Origin: an uncultured Dysgonomonas sp.
GTDB lineage: Bacteria > Bacteroidota > Bacteroidia > Bacteroidales > Dysgonomonadaceae
Direction of reading: 5' to 3'
DNA: 64,000 nt
Assembly (NCBI RefSeq): GCF_900079725.1
Contig: NZ_LT599032.1
Span: 370,948 to 434,947 of the forward strand
Shown here: positions 36,246 through 45,593 of the stretch, piece by piece
How positions within the stretch are numbered: the first letter of the stretch is position 1
How the letters are laid out: every line of letters begins with the position of its first letter
Program-made: the position numbers and the translations under genes
The notes under the pieces: generated by a model
The model's database searches: none
Seen by the model: the letters and a program-made list of their open reading frames with translations, nothing else
Told to the model about the DNA's origin: nothing

Positions 36246-37064
36246 ATGTCTACATACACCGAGGATAACCGCAAGGTTACAACACGCCGCCTGATAGAAA
36301 TGAAACAACGTGGTGAAAAGATTTCAATGCTCACAGCTTACGATTATTCTATGGCATCTATTCTGGATCAGGCCGGACTGGATGTTATTCTTGTCGGCGA
36401 CTCAGCATCTAATGTAATGGTGGGTAATATTACCACTTTACCTATGACAATCGATCAGATGATATACCATGGACGATCAGTGATGAACGGCGCAAAACGT
36501 GCTTTGGTTATCGTCGACATGCCTTTCGGTACAGTATCGGGTAATCCGCTTAAATCGCTGGAATATGCTATCCGGATGATGAAAGAGACAGGTGCAGATG
36601 CTTTGAAAATAGAAGGAGGTGAAGAGGTGATACCCGACATAAAGAAGATTATAGATGCAGGTATCCCTGTAATGGGGCACCTCGGTCTGATGCCGCAATC
36701 CATTAATAAATACGGCACATACAATGTACGGGCAAAAGATAATGCAGAAGCCGATAAACTGATAAAAGACGCTCTCTTGCTTCAGGAAGTAGGCTGTTTT
36801 GGTATGGTATTGGAGAAAATACCAGCCGAACTGACTAAAACGGTGAGTTCACAGCTCACAATACCAACTATCGGTATTGGCGCAGGTCCGCATGCAGATG
36901 GACAGGTACTTGTGGTACATGACATGCTGGGCATCAATAAAAATTTCTCACCTAAATTCCTACGCCGTTATGCCGACCTGCATACAGTGATGACAGAGGC
37001 CGTGCAAGGATATATAAAGGATGTGAAATCTACCGATTTCCCTAACGATAACGAAAGTTACTAA
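36246..37064 (+). CDS. panB: 3-methyl-2-oxobutanoate hydroxymethyltransferase
   Basis: PanB makes ketopantoate from 2-ketoisovalerate and methylene-tetrahydrofolate, in pantothenate and CoA synthesis. The metal/substrate motif [12 protein letters not shown], the strand [12 protein letters not shown], the catalytic glutamate in LEKIPAEL and the end motif [14 protein letters not shown] are all present. Length 272 is standard. No panC or panD alongside. Confidence 0.96.
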   Translation: MSTYTEDNRKVTTRRLIEMKQRGEKISMLTAYDYSMASILDQAGLDVILVGDSASNVMVGNITTLPMTIDQMIYHGRSVMNGAKRALVIVDMPFGTVSGNPLKSLEYAIRMMKETGADALKIEGGEEVIPDIKKIIDAGIPVMGHLGLMPQSINKYGTYNVRAKDNAEADKLIKDALLLQEVGCFGMVLEKIPAELTKTVSSQLTIPTIGIGAGPHADGQVLVVHDMLGINKNFSPKFLRRYADLHTVMTEAVQGYIKDVKSTDFPNDNESY

Positions 37065-37386
37065 ATTTTATCTATACATCAGCTGGCTGCCTTTGGTCGC
37101 CAGCCGGTAGTTCTTGCATGTATTAAGTTAAAGTAATAAGAGAAAACTGACAAATAGAAATAGTGTAAAAGTGTCAAGTTTGTCAAGTTTTGAAAGAACA
37201 ACAAGTAGAAAAAAAGGTGTTACCTTTGTTACCTTTTAATAAAGGAGGTGCTTCACACTACTTAGCATGACAAAATAATTATTAATCGTTCATTCTTAAT
37301 TATTAATCGTTTTCCGTTACTTCTGTTACTTTTTAACTATACACAGTTAATAAATACTAAAAACCCTTCTTATAACTCTATAAAAC
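37065..37386. repeat. Intergenic region with doubled-motif dispersed repeats
   Basis: Three doubled words lie in tandem: GTGTCAAGTTTGTCAAGTTT (from 37171), a 23-bp sequence at 37217-37239 that is identical to 60150-60172 (TGTTACC twice), and CGTTACTTCTGTTACTTTTT (from 37315). Each is a direct repeat with a 9-10 bp period. The TACCTTTG inside may act as a -7 element, but it is 160 bp from topB. A weak GCTGGC/GCCAGC hairpin at about 37082-37111 may end panB. Confidence 0.6.
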
Positions 37387-39489
37387 ATGAAAGTCTGTAT
37401 AGCCGAAAAACCAAGCGTAGCTCGTGAAATAGCCAATATACTAGGGGCAAATACCCGTAGGGATGGATATTTTGAGGGTAACGGCTATCAGGTGACATGG
37501 ACATTCGGGCATTTCTGCACACTCAAAGAACCGCACGAATATGCACCTCAGTGGAAGCAGTGGTCACTGGACTTATTGCCTATGATTCCGCCCCGCTTCG
37601 GCATCAGGCTTATCGAAAACGAAGGTGTGAAAAAGCAGTTTTCTGTAATAGAAAAACTAATGTCTGAAGCTGATGAAGTGATTAACTGCGGTGATGCCGG
37701 ACAAGAAGGTGAACTTATTCAGCGATGGGTAATGCAGAAAGCGCAAAATAAAGCTCCGGTAAAGCGTTTGTGGATATCTTCACTTACAGAAGACTCTATT
37801 CGTGAAGGATTCAACAATCTGAAAGATCAGACCACATTCGATAAACTTTATGAAGCGGGATTGTCCCGGGCTATCGGCGACTGGCTACTGGGAATGAACG
37901 CAACACGATTGTACACCGTAAAGTACGGACAAAACCGTTCTGTATTATCTATCGGTAGGGTACAAACTCCAACTCTGGCACTGATAGTAAACCGTCAGCT
38001 TGAAATAGAAAACTTCAAACCCGAACCGTATTGGGAACTAAAAACGGTGTACAGAGAAACGACATTTTCGGCAACTAAAGGTCGTTTCACCTCGAAAGAA
38101 GAAGGCGAAAAATTCCTTGAAGAAATAAAGCTGTCTGAATTTGAAGTAACGGGCGTTACCACAAAGAACGGTGAAGAGTTGGCCCCCCGCCTGTTCGACC
38201 TCACTGCATTACAGGTAGAATGTAATAAGAAATTCGCTTTCTCGGCAGAAGATACATTGAAAACGATACAATCCCTATATGAGAAGAAACTAACCACTTA
38301 CCCCCGCGTAGATACCACTTATCTGAGCGACGATATGTATCCGAAGGTACCCGCTATACTAAGAGGCTTAGCGGGGTATGAGGAATTGACCAAGCCGGTA
38401 TTGGCATTGCCTAAAATACCAAAGTCGAAAAAGGTATTCGATAACAGCAAGGTCACCGACCACCATGCCATCATACCTACAGGAGTAAGAGCCAACGCTA
38501 TATCGGCCGAAGAACGTAAAGTGTACGACCTTATTACCCGCCGTTTTATTGCTGCCTTCTACCCTAATTGTAAGATTTCCACTACTACCGTATTGGGCGA
38601 AGCTGCCAAAGTAGAGTTTAAGGTAACAGGTAAGCAAATACTCGAACCCGGATGGCGCGTAGTCTTCGAAAGACCTACGAACAATCCTAACAATCCTAAT
38701 CAGGAAGAAGAGGAAGCAGACAAGGAAGATGATAATATACTCCCTCCATTCGTAAAAGGTGAAAAAGGTCCGCATGAGCCTGCACTGAACGAAAAATGGA
38801 CACAACCACCCAAGTATTATACTGAGGCAACCCTGCTGCGGGCGATGGAAACCGCAGGTAAACTGGTAGAAGACGATGAACTGCGTGATGCCCTGAAAGA
38901 AAACGGTATAGGACGCCCGTCGACACGTGCCGCTATAATAGAAACATTATTTAAACGCAACTATATCCGTAAGGAACGTAAAAACCTCTATGCTACGCAG
39001 ACTGGCGTGGAACTGATAGGCACAATTAAGGAAGAATTGTTGAAATCGGCAGAGCTTACGGGACTATGGGAAAAGAAACTCCGCCAGATAGAGAAGAGTG
39101 AATACGATCCTCGCCAGTTTATCGACGAACTGAAACAGATGCTTACCGAGATTGTAACCAATGTAAAAAGTGACTGGGGCAGCCGGATAACAATAGAAGC
39201 AGCTGTGAAGGAGGAATCAGAAAAGCCAAAACAAAAAGCACCAAAAGAGAAAAAGACTGCATCGGAACGAAAACCGAGAGCAAAAAAGGAAAAAACGGAA
39301 AAAATAGCTCAAACACAATCCGCACAACAGCCTCTTCTCTGTCCTCTATGTAAAAAAGGGACGGTACTGAGAGGAAAAACGGCCTATGGCTGTTCGGAAT
39401 GGAAAGCCGGATGTACATTCAGGCTGACATTCGATGAAGTGGGAGAAAATCTGACAGACGAGGAACTAAAAAAAATATTATATAAATGA
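37387..39489 (+). CDS. topB: DNA topoisomerase III
   Basis: TopB is a type IA topoisomerase that decatenates and relaxes DNA. The N-terminal Toprim domain shows EKPSVA and DAGQEGEL. The catalytic tyrosine is Y305 in TTYPRVDTTYLS, and GRVQTPTLALIV is also typical. After residue about 610 there is a lysine/glutamate-rich linker and one C-terminal zinc finger-like element (CPLCKKGT...YGCSEWKAGC). Length 700 suits Bacteroidetes TopB. Its stop overlaps the start of the next gene (ATGA). Confidence 0.95.
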   Translation: MKVCIAEKPSVAREIANILGANTRRDGYFEGNGYQVTWTFGHFCTLKEPHEYAPQWKQWSLDLLPMIPPRFGIRLIENEGVKKQFSVIEKLMSEADEVINCGDAGQEGELIQRWVMQKAQNKAPVKRLWISSLTEDSIREGFNNLKDQTTFDKLYEAGLSRAIGDWLLGMNATRLYTVKYGQNRSVLSIGRVQTPTLALIVNRQLEIENFKPEPYWELKTVYRETTFSATKGRFTSKEEGEKFLEEIKLSEFEVTGVTTKNGEELAPRLFDLTALQVECNKKFAFSAEDTLKTIQSLYEKKLTTYPRVDTTYLSDDMYPKVPAILRGLAGYEELTKPVLALPKIPKSKKVFDNSKVTDHHAIIPTGVRANAISAEERKVYDLITRRFIAAFYPNCKISTTTVLGEAAKVEFKVTGKQILEPGWRVVFERPTNNPNNPNQEEEEADKEDDNILPPFVKGEKGPHEPALNEKWTQPPKYYTEATLLRAMETAGKLVEDDELRDALKENGIGRPSTRAAIIETLFKRNYIRKERKNLYATQTGVELIGTIKEELLKSAELTGLWEKKLRQIEKSEYDPRQFIDELKQMLTEIVTNVKSDWGSRITIEAAVKEESEKPKQKAPKEKKTASERKPRAKKEKTEKIAQTQSAQQPLLCPLCKKGTVLRGKTAYGCSEWKAGCTFRLTFDEVGENLTDEELKKILYK

Positions 39490-40223
39490 AAAAGGTCTTG
39501 TGTGTGTTTTTGATGAGTATAGCGCTGTCTGTGCATGCACAGACCAATTGTAGTGCTGATGAATGGATAAAGGATTTTGTATTGGAAGCGGAAACCGTTT
39601 CTCCGGAGCCGGGTTTCCTGGACGATCTTGATTTTTCCCCCTTGTGGCTCGATAGCCAGACATGTTATCTCGGATATATAGGAAATGACTATCAACGCTT
39701 GCATATCTATTTTACAGAGATAGAGCGTACCTCGGCAAACAGCTATCGTGTTAAAGGCAATTCGAAAGTAAAAACAAACATTTGCGACTTTGAAGGTACA
39801 ATAAAAATTACAGGTATCAGGGAATACAAAAACATCGATGTGGATGCGGACGAAGAAGTGGAAACGCAACCTGTCAGTCAAGGATATATTATGGCTGATT
39901 TTTCTTTCAGCGAAAATAAGGAGCAAAAAAACAGTGGTATTTTTTTAGGTAAACTGGTTACCTACTGGTATATAGATGAAGATGGAAATCTTTTGTATGA
40001 CGATCTGATGTCCGATGCCGATGGCTATTGCAACAATCAGTTTCTTGGTACATGGGCCAGCTATAATCCTGCCATAAAATCGTCGAAACGTTGTGCATGG
40101 GGGCATTACAGGATTCCTTGTTCTGATGATCTGGATATAGGTGCGGCTGAATTCTCTGTTGATTCCAAGTATATCAAAAATGGATGGGAAACAGTTGTAG
40201 AATACGATTATTGTACAGAATAG
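39486..40223 (+). CDS. Hypothetical secreted protein
   Basis: It starts at the ATGA overlapping the topB stop. A signal peptide (MKKVLCVFLMSIALSVHAQ) precedes about 225 mature residues with many cysteines (CSADEW, QTCYLGY, TNICDFEG, GYCNNQFL, RCAWGHY, IPCSDD, YDYCTE) that could form disulfides in the periplasm. No family recognised. The 4-bp overlap suggests coupling to topB, which is odd for an exported protein; it may simply reflect compact packing. It is followed by a FRG-domain gene 17 bp on. Confidence 0.75.
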   Translation: MKKVLCVFLMSIALSVHAQTNCSADEWIKDFVLEAETVSPEPGFLDDLDFSPLWLDSQTCYLGYIGNDYQRLHIYFTEIERTSANSYRVKGNSKVKTNICDFEGTIKITGIREYKNIDVDADEEVETQPVSQGYIMADFSFSENKEQKNSGIFLGKLVTYWYIDEDGNLLYDDLMSDADGYCNNQFLGTWASYNPAIKSSKRCAWGHYRIPCSDDLDIGAAEFSVDSKYIKNGWETVVEYDYCTE

Positions 40224-40240
40224 AATAATTTACCGGACAG

Positions 40241-41062
40241 ATGAGAAAAATAACACCGACACTGACAGCTGAACTATTCAATCATTTTGGCAATCCCCAA
40301 AAAGAACGTATAGGAGATAAGCCGGCTTATAGAATAGAAACTTTCAGAGAACTGGTAGAGCATGTGGCCGGACTATCATTTAAGAATAAAGATCATCTGT
40401 TGTTTTATCGCGGACAGAATGGCGATTACAGGAACAAGGCAGGATCATCTACATTTTATCCCACAATCTATCGTGGTGATTATCTGCCTCAAAAAGAACT
40501 GACAGAACGTTTCCGAAAATTGAAAGCAGCAGGACGTATATTGTCCGATCTGGCAGAAAAGCAACAGATTGAAGGTTACAGGGAGATAAAGAAAAGAAGA
40601 AATATACAATGGAGTATTCTTCAACATTATGAAGTTTGTCCTACACCTTTTATTGATTTTACACATTCGCTGCGTGTGGCATGTTCATTTGCTACACTAA
40701 ACAATAAAACGGACAGGGCTTATGTTTTCATTTTTGCCCTACCCTATCTTACCAATCGTATAAGTATCAATTCGGAACACGATATTATCAACATACGCCT
40801 CCTCAGCATTTGCCCGCCTCCGGCCTTACGACCGTATTTTCAGGAAGGCTATCTGGTAGGGACAGATGGTATATCGGACAACTACGAAACAAAAGGCGAA
40901 CTGGATTTCAACAACAGGCTCGTGGCAAAATTTGAAATACCGAATAATGCCGCTTTCTGGGGTGCGGATTTCCATGCTATCCCCGAAGCATTACTATATC
41001 CCGAAGCCGATCCGGTACTCGATCTATGCAGGGAAGTGAATATTCTGGTAAATGATCTTTAG
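40241..41062 (+). CDS. FRG domain-containing protein
   Basis: The core YRGQNGDYRNKAGSSTFYPTIYRG is the FRG motif that names this family (about 50-75), followed by a conserved QWSILQHYEVCPTPFIDFTHSLRVACSFA segment in which H, T/DFT and S/A residues recur across FRG proteins. The function is not established; the family is frequent near phage-defence and toxin-like genes. No signal peptide. It ends 4 bp inside the convergent PhzF gene. Confidence 0.85.
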   Translation: MRKITPTLTAELFNHFGNPQKERIGDKPAYRIETFRELVEHVAGLSFKNKDHLLFYRGQNGDYRNKAGSSTFYPTIYRGDYLPQKELTERFRKLKAAGRILSDLAEKQQIEGYREIKKRRNIQWSILQHYEVCPTPFIDFTHSLRVACSFATLNNKTDRAYVFIFALPYLTNRISINSEHDIINIRLLSICPPPALRPYFQEGYLVGTDGISDNYETKGELDFNNRLVAKFEIPNNAAFWGADFHAIPEALLYPEADPVLDLCREVNILVNDL

Positions 41063-41847
41063 TCCAGATGTATTTCTCCAATCATATAGAGTTTGCCCTG
41101 TCCACTGATTTCTACGCGGTCACCCAGATATTTGCATTTAAGATATCCTTTCCGCTTCGATAACTGAATGGCGGTCATTTCGTCTTTTCCAAGCTGCGCA
41201 GCCCAATAAGGAGTTAGTGTGGTATGAGCCGAACCTGTTACAGGATCTTCATTCACACCAACCTGCGGAGCAAAGAACCTGGAAACGAAATCAACTTCAT
41301 CACCCTTTGCCGATACGATTATACCACGGGCCTCTACTTTGGATATTATATCGAAATTGGGGATTATATCTTTTATCTCCGATTCATTCCTGAAGATAAG
41401 GAGATAATCCGTCTTTCCTTTAAATGCTTTTTGGGGCTTTAGGTTGAAGCCATCGGTAAGTTCGCTGGAGAGTTCTGTTTCTACAAAGCTATCGGTAGGA
41501 AAATTCAATGTAAGGAAACCTCCTTCTCTTTTCACAGTCAGTCTTCCGCTCCTGGGAGAATGGAAGTAAATAATATCGTCATTATGTCCCTCAAGATTGA
41601 ATAATGTATATGCAGCAGCCAGAGTGGCATGTCCACACAGATCAACCTCGGTAGCAGGGGTAAACCAACGAAGTTCGTAAAAGCTATCCTTTTTCACATA
41701 GAAAGCTGTCTCTGCCAGATTATTCTCCATTGCTATGCTTTGTAGGATATCATTGCTCAGCCATTCTTTCAGCGGACAAACTGCAGCCGGATTGCCTGTA
41801 AAAACCTTATTAGCAAAGGCATCTATCTGATATATTTTCTGCTTCAT
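41059..41847 (-). CDS. PhzF family isomerase-like protein
   Basis: The N-terminus QIDAFANKVFTGNPAAVCPL is the PhzF signature; the catalytic glutamate is in NNLAETAFYV (about residue 45), and GHATLAAAY and the second-half GSAHTTLTPYW also match. In phenazine makers PhzF isomerises dihydro-3-hydroxyanthranilate, but members in Bacteroidetes lack the rest of that pathway and their substrate is unknown. Length 262 is normal. Tail-to-tail 4-bp overlap with the FRG gene. Confidence 0.92.
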   Translation of the reverse strand: MKQKIYQIDAFANKVFTGNPAAVCPLKEWLSNDILQSIAMENNLAETAFYVKKDSFYELRWFTPATEVDLCGHATLAAAYTLFNLEGHNDDIIYFHSPRSGRLTVKREGGFLTLNFPTDSFVETELSSELTDGFNLKPQKAFKGKTDYLLIFRNESEIKDIIPNFDIISKVEARGIIVSAKGDEVDFVSRFFAPQVGVNEDPVTGSAHTTLTPYWAAQLGKDEMTAIQLSKRKGYLKCKYLGDRVEISGQGKLYMIGEIHLD

Positions 41848-41881
41848 TTCTATAAATATGAATAAATGAGAGGTAAAGATA

Positions 41882-41911
41882 TAAAAAAAGCCTGCAAGTA
41901 TTTTGCAGGCT
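41882..41911 (-). terminator. Terminator of the sigma factor gene
   Basis: AGCCTGCAA (41889-41897) pairs with TTGCAGGCT (41903-41911). On the minus strand it is followed by TTTTTTTAT. It lies 24 bp past the sigma factor stop. Confidence 0.88.
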
Positions 41912-41934
41912 GTATTATCAAAGTAGGAATAATA

Positions 41935-42468
41935 TCATTCTCTGTCCTGGAATTTATAGTCAGCTAATAATTCCTGAAGGCGTTTTCTGGCGAAGAAAAT
42001 ACGGCTCTTTACAGTACCTATAGGCAGGCTTAATTGCTGAGCTATTTCTTCGTATTTAAATCCTGTAACATGCATTGAGAAAGGAACTTTATACTCATCT
42101 GAAAAGCTGTTTATTACTCTGGATATTTCAGATACAGTATACGCACCTTCCGGTGTGTCGAATCCCGAATCCTGAGGCATATTCAGATGATATAAATTCT
42201 CTGTTTGGTCAATCATTGTTTGGCTGCGAACCACACGACGGTAGTTGTTTACAAATATATTATGCATTATAGTAAACACCCAACCTTTAAAATTAACATT
42301 TTCGTAATACTTTTCCCTATTATCCAAAGCTCTCAGAGTTGTTTCCTGCAACAGATCTTTAGCTTCTTCTCTATTTGATGTAAGGGTTAGTGCAAAATTC
42401 ATCATATTGTTTTGTAAGTCTATCAACTTATCTTCAAAACCTTTATTATTTTTATCTAGTGTTGCCAT
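41935..42468 (-). CDS. RNA polymerase sigma factor, ECF type
   Basis: The protein (177 residues) has sigma region 2 (about 15-85, with EEAKDLLQETTLRAL and FKGWVFTIMHNIFVNNYRR) and region 4 (about 120-172, YEEIAQQLSLPIGTVKSRIFFARKRLQELL), and no regions 1 or 3. That is the ECF layout. No anti-sigma factor gene is next to it, unlike many Bacteroidetes ECF genes paired with FecR. It may be one of the free-standing core-like ECF sigmas of Bacteroidetes. Targets unknown. Confidence 0.93.
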   Translation of the reverse strand: MATLDKNNKGFEDKLIDLQNNMMNFALTLTSNREEAKDLLQETTLRALDNREKYYENVNFKGWVFTIMHNIFVNNYRRVVRSQTMIDQTENLYHLNMPQDSGFDTPEGAYTVSEISRVINSFSDEYKVPFSMHVTGFKYEEIAQQLSLPIGTVKSRIFFARKRLQELLADYKFQDRE

Positions 42469-42828
42469 CGTTTATTAAGTATTAAGTTGGCGAAATATTG
42501 TTTAATTTATTTTATAGTTGCAGCAGGTATTTCATATTTCCCTGTTGTTAAAACAAAGGTAAATACTTTTTCTCATTTTAGTTAAAAATTAGTTTATTTG
42601 TTAAATAAAAATGTTAATTATTGAAATCTTTAATTTTAATTCTTTGATAATCAGAAAACTAAAAAACAACCTGAGAGAGTATATGTATTATAAATAATTT
42701 CTATTAACTAAAAATCTATATAAATAATACTTTTAGGCCTCCGACAAAATGTCATTACGAATATATTTGGCACTTATTTTGTCTCCACGTACTACAAAAA
42801 CAAATATACGAATTAAAATATTAATAAC
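42469..42828. promoter_or_regulatory. Divergent promoter region (sigma factor / htpG)
   Basis: 360 bp of AT-rich, non-coding DNA. TATATTTG at 42762-42769 is a -7 candidate for htpG (60 bp before its ATG). No CIRCE-like heat-shock inverted repeat was seen. Confidence 0.5.
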
Positions 42829-44718
42829 ATGCAACAAAATGGTAAAATTGGGGTTACAACTGAGAATATTTTCCCAATTATAAAGAAATTTTTATATAGT
42901 GATCATGAAATTTTTCTTCGTGAACTAGTTTCTAATGCCGTTGATGCCTCCCAAAAGTTAAAAACATACGCTTCTTTAGGAGAATTCAAAGGTGAACTGG
43001 GAAATCTTTCAGTAAAAGTTAAAATAGATAAGGATAACGGCACACTTACAATATCCGACAACGGTATTGGTATGACAAATGAAGAGATAGATAAGTATAT
43101 AAATCAGATTGCATTCTCTTCGGCAAACGAATTCCTTGATAAATATAAGAAAGATGCCAATTCTATAATTGGTCATTTTGGCCTTGGGTTCTATTCGTCC
43201 TTTATGGTGTCCAAGAAAGTGGAAATCATCACCAGATCATTTAAAGAAGGAGCAGAAGCTGTTAAATGGAGCTGTGACGGTTCGCCGAAATATACTATAG
43301 AAGCTGTAGAAAAAGCTGAGCGGGGCACAGACATAATATTATATATAGATGACGAAAACAAGAATTTCCTAGAACAAGGAGAGATTGATAAATTACTAAA
43401 AAAATACTGTCGTTTCCTACCTGTACCAATTGTTTTTGGTAAAAAAACAGAATGGAAAGACGGAAAATCAGTAGAAACAGAAGAAGACAATGTAATAAAT
43501 GATACCAATCCGCTTTGGACACGCAAACCTGCAGATCTGAAAGACGAAGATTATAAAAAATTCTATCAGGAACTTTATCCATTTTCTGACGAGCCCATGT
43601 TCTGGATACACCTGAATGTAGACTACCCGTTCAAACTGACAGGTGTGCTTTATTTTCCGCAAATAAAGAGCAATGTGGACATGAACCGTAACAAGATTCA
43701 GCTTTATAGCAATCAGGTATTCGTTACCGATTCGGTAGAAGGTATTGTTCCGGAATTTCTAACATTGATGCACGGGGTTCTTGATTCTCCGGATATTCCG
43801 CTCAACGTTTCACGTTCTTACCTGCAAAGTGACCAGAATGTGAAGAAAATATCGAATCATATTACTAAAAAAGTAGCTGATCGCCTTGAAGAAATATTCA
43901 AGAATGACCGCTCACGGTTTGAAGAAAAATGGGATAGCCTGAAAATATTTATAGAATATGGCATGCTCACAGATGATAAGTTCTATGAACGTGCACAGAA
44001 AATATGCCTGCTAAAGAATACGGATGCCAAAGCATTTACATTTGAAGAATACAAGACATTGATCTCATCAGATCAAACAGATAAAGACGGTAACCTTATA
44101 TATCTATATGCAAGTAATAAGGACGAACAATATTTTTATATCAATACGGCTAAAGACAAAGGCTACGATGTGATTCTTTTCGATGGGCAACTCGATGTCC
44201 ATATGGCCGGCATGCTGGAACAAAAATTTGAAAAAAGTAAGTTTGTCAGAGTAGATGCCGACACTATCGACAACCTTATTCCGAAAGAAGATAGCAAAGA
44301 AGTTAATCTGACCGATAAGCAGAAAGAAGAGTTGAACGAAGCCTTCACATCCCAACTTCCAAAGATAGAGAAGACTGAATTTATCATAGATTATAAAGCT
44401 TTAGACGAAAAGGCTCAGCCAATCCAGATAACTCAAAACGAATTTATGCGTCGGATGAAAGAAATGTCGGCCATGCAAACCGGTATGGGATTTTATGGAG
44501 AGATGCCTAACAGCTTTAATCTGGTATTAAATATAGAACATCCGCTTATCAAAAAGATTATGGGTGATATTGATAACAAAGACAAGGAAGCTGTAAACTT
44601 GTATGCTACAGAGAATAGAGATATCCGCCAATTGATAGATCTTGCACTCTTATCGAACGGTATGCTGAAAGGGGAAGCATTGAATAACTTTGTAAAAAGA
44701 AATATGGAAAATATCTGA
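42829..44718 (+). CDS. htpG: Molecular chaperone HtpG (Hsp90)
   Basis: A dimeric ATP-driven chaperone. GHKL ATP-site motifs are present: ELVSNAVDA (motif N1 with N), SDNGIGMT (N2) and GHFGLGFYS (lid/G-loop). The middle domain (from about 215) carries the catalytic arginine loop NVSRSYLQSD, and a C-terminal dimer domain follows. Length 629 suits bacterial HtpG. Single-gene unit with terminator. Confidence 0.97.
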   Translation: MQQNGKIGVTTENIFPIIKKFLYSDHEIFLRELVSNAVDASQKLKTYASLGEFKGELGNLSVKVKIDKDNGTLTISDNGIGMTNEEIDKYINQIAFSSANEFLDKYKKDANSIIGHFGLGFYSSFMVSKKVEIITRSFKEGAEAVKWSCDGSPKYTIEAVEKAERGTDIILYIDDENKNFLEQGEIDKLLKKYCRFLPVPIVFGKKTEWKDGKSVETEEDNVINDTNPLWTRKPADLKDEDYKKFYQELYPFSDEPMFWIHLNVDYPFKLTGVLYFPQIKSNVDMNRNKIQLYSNQVFVTDSVEGIVPEFLTLMHGVLDSPDIPLNVSRSYLQSDQNVKKISNHITKKVADRLEEIFKNDRSRFEEKWDSLKIFIEYGMLTDDKFYERAQKICLLKNTDAKAFTFEEYKTLISSDQTDKDGNLIYLYASNKDEQYFYINTAKDKGYDVILFDGQLDVHMAGMLEQKFEKSKFVRVDADTIDNLIPKEDSKEVNLTDKQKEELNEAFTSQLPKIEKTEFIIDYKALDEKAQPIQITQNEFMRRMKEMSAMQTGMGFYGEMPNSFNLVLNIEHPLIKKIMGDIDNKDKEAVNLYATENRDIRQLIDLALLSNGMLKGEALNNFVKRNMENI

Positions 44719-44741
44719 TAAGGCAGATATTATACTGATAT

Positions 44742-44778
44742 AAGAAAGGCTTTGAATGAAACATCCGAAGCCTTTCTT
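44742..44778 (+). terminator. Terminator of htpG
   Basis: AAGAAAGGCTT (44742-44752) pairs with AAGCCTTTCTT (44768-44778), 15-nt loop, followed by CTGTTTG. Lies 23 bp past the htpG stop. Confidence 0.7.
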
Positions 44779-44819
44779 CTGTTTGTAAATAAGTAATTAA
44801 TTGTTCGGCATGAACAACA

Positions 44820-45320
44820 TTAATTTGTAATTCCCAATTTGGCCTTCACTTGAGCATTGGCATCTTTAGCATCGGCTCCTATATGGAGCAAAGTGCCCGA
44901 GTTGAGTATATAAGTATAGCCATTTTCTTCTCCAACATCTTTTATTGCTTTCATCAATTTCTGTTGTAATGGAGCCAGAAGTGTTTGTTGCTCTTTTTCC
45001 AATTCCTGTTGGCTATTATTTGAAAACACACGATATCTTTCCTGAAAATCCATCATTTGTTTTTGTCTGTCTTCAGCAATTGCCTGAGTTATACTATCGG
45101 TAGGGGTTTTCCCATATCTTTCGAGCATCTGATTGTATTCGGTTTGCATAGCAGTCAGGCTCTTTTTTACCGCCTCGTTCTTTGTCGATAGTTTTGTCTC
45201 TACATCTTTTAATTCCGGCATTTTGGAAAAAACTTCGTCAACATTGACATATGCAAGTTTGCTTTGAGCAAAAAAAGTCAAAGGTAAAAGCAGGAACAAT
45301 GTAAGTAATAAAGGTTTCAT
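44820..45320 (-). CDS. OmpH/Skp family periplasmic chaperone
   Basis: Start ATG 45320 gives a clean signal peptide (MKPLLLTLFLLLPLTFFAQ); the frame extends to 45362 but those 14 residues would spoil it. The mature part begins KLAYVNVDEVFSKMPE, the Skp N-terminal strand, followed by a long coiled coil (about 45-115) and a C-terminal strand (YTYILNSGTLLHIG). Skp holds outer membrane proteins in the periplasm. Stands alone, not in the usual bamA-skp operon, so it is probably a second paralog (inference). 166 residues. Confidence 0.9.
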   Translation of the reverse strand: MKPLLLTLFLLLPLTFFAQSKLAYVNVDEVFSKMPELKDVETKLSTKNEAVKKSLTAMQTEYNQMLERYGKTPTDSITQAIAEDRQKQMMDFQERYRVFSNNSQQELEKEQQTLLAPLQQKLMKAIKDVGEENGYTYILNSGTLLHIGADAKDANAQVKAKLGITN

Positions 45321-45562
45321 AGTGGATATTTTAAGTAAATAATGAAATATATATTTCCGCAAATGTAAGATACTTTTCTAAATTAACTTATCAATTTGAA
45401 ATCAATAAATCTAAGTTTACACATTATTAATAATAGTGTTTATTTGTGTGATAATTTAGGGTAATTCCGGTATTTTTATTAAAAATCATTATTTTTCAGG
45501 CACATTTAAAATTCATAAAATCTAATAAGCCCTAAAGAGTTAAACCGCATATCTATTTTTTA

Positions 45563-45570
45563 TATCTTTG
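45563..45570 (+). promoter_or_regulatory. -7 promoter element of the amino-sugar kinase gene
   Basis: TATCTTTG followed by CAG, 23 bp before the GTG start. The short leader supports the GTG start choice. Confidence 0.6.
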
Positions 45571-45593
45571 CAGAAAAATAAATTAACGAACTT

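Noticed and set aside
37171-37350. CRISPR array
   Set aside because: Repeat units of about 10 bp with no regular spacers and no cas genes.
41059-41847. Phenazine biosynthesis
   Set aside because: No other phz genes; PhzF-like proteins occur widely without phenazines.
42469-42828. Heat-shock CIRCE element upstream of htpG
   Set aside because: No TTAGCACTC-type inverted repeat found in the region.
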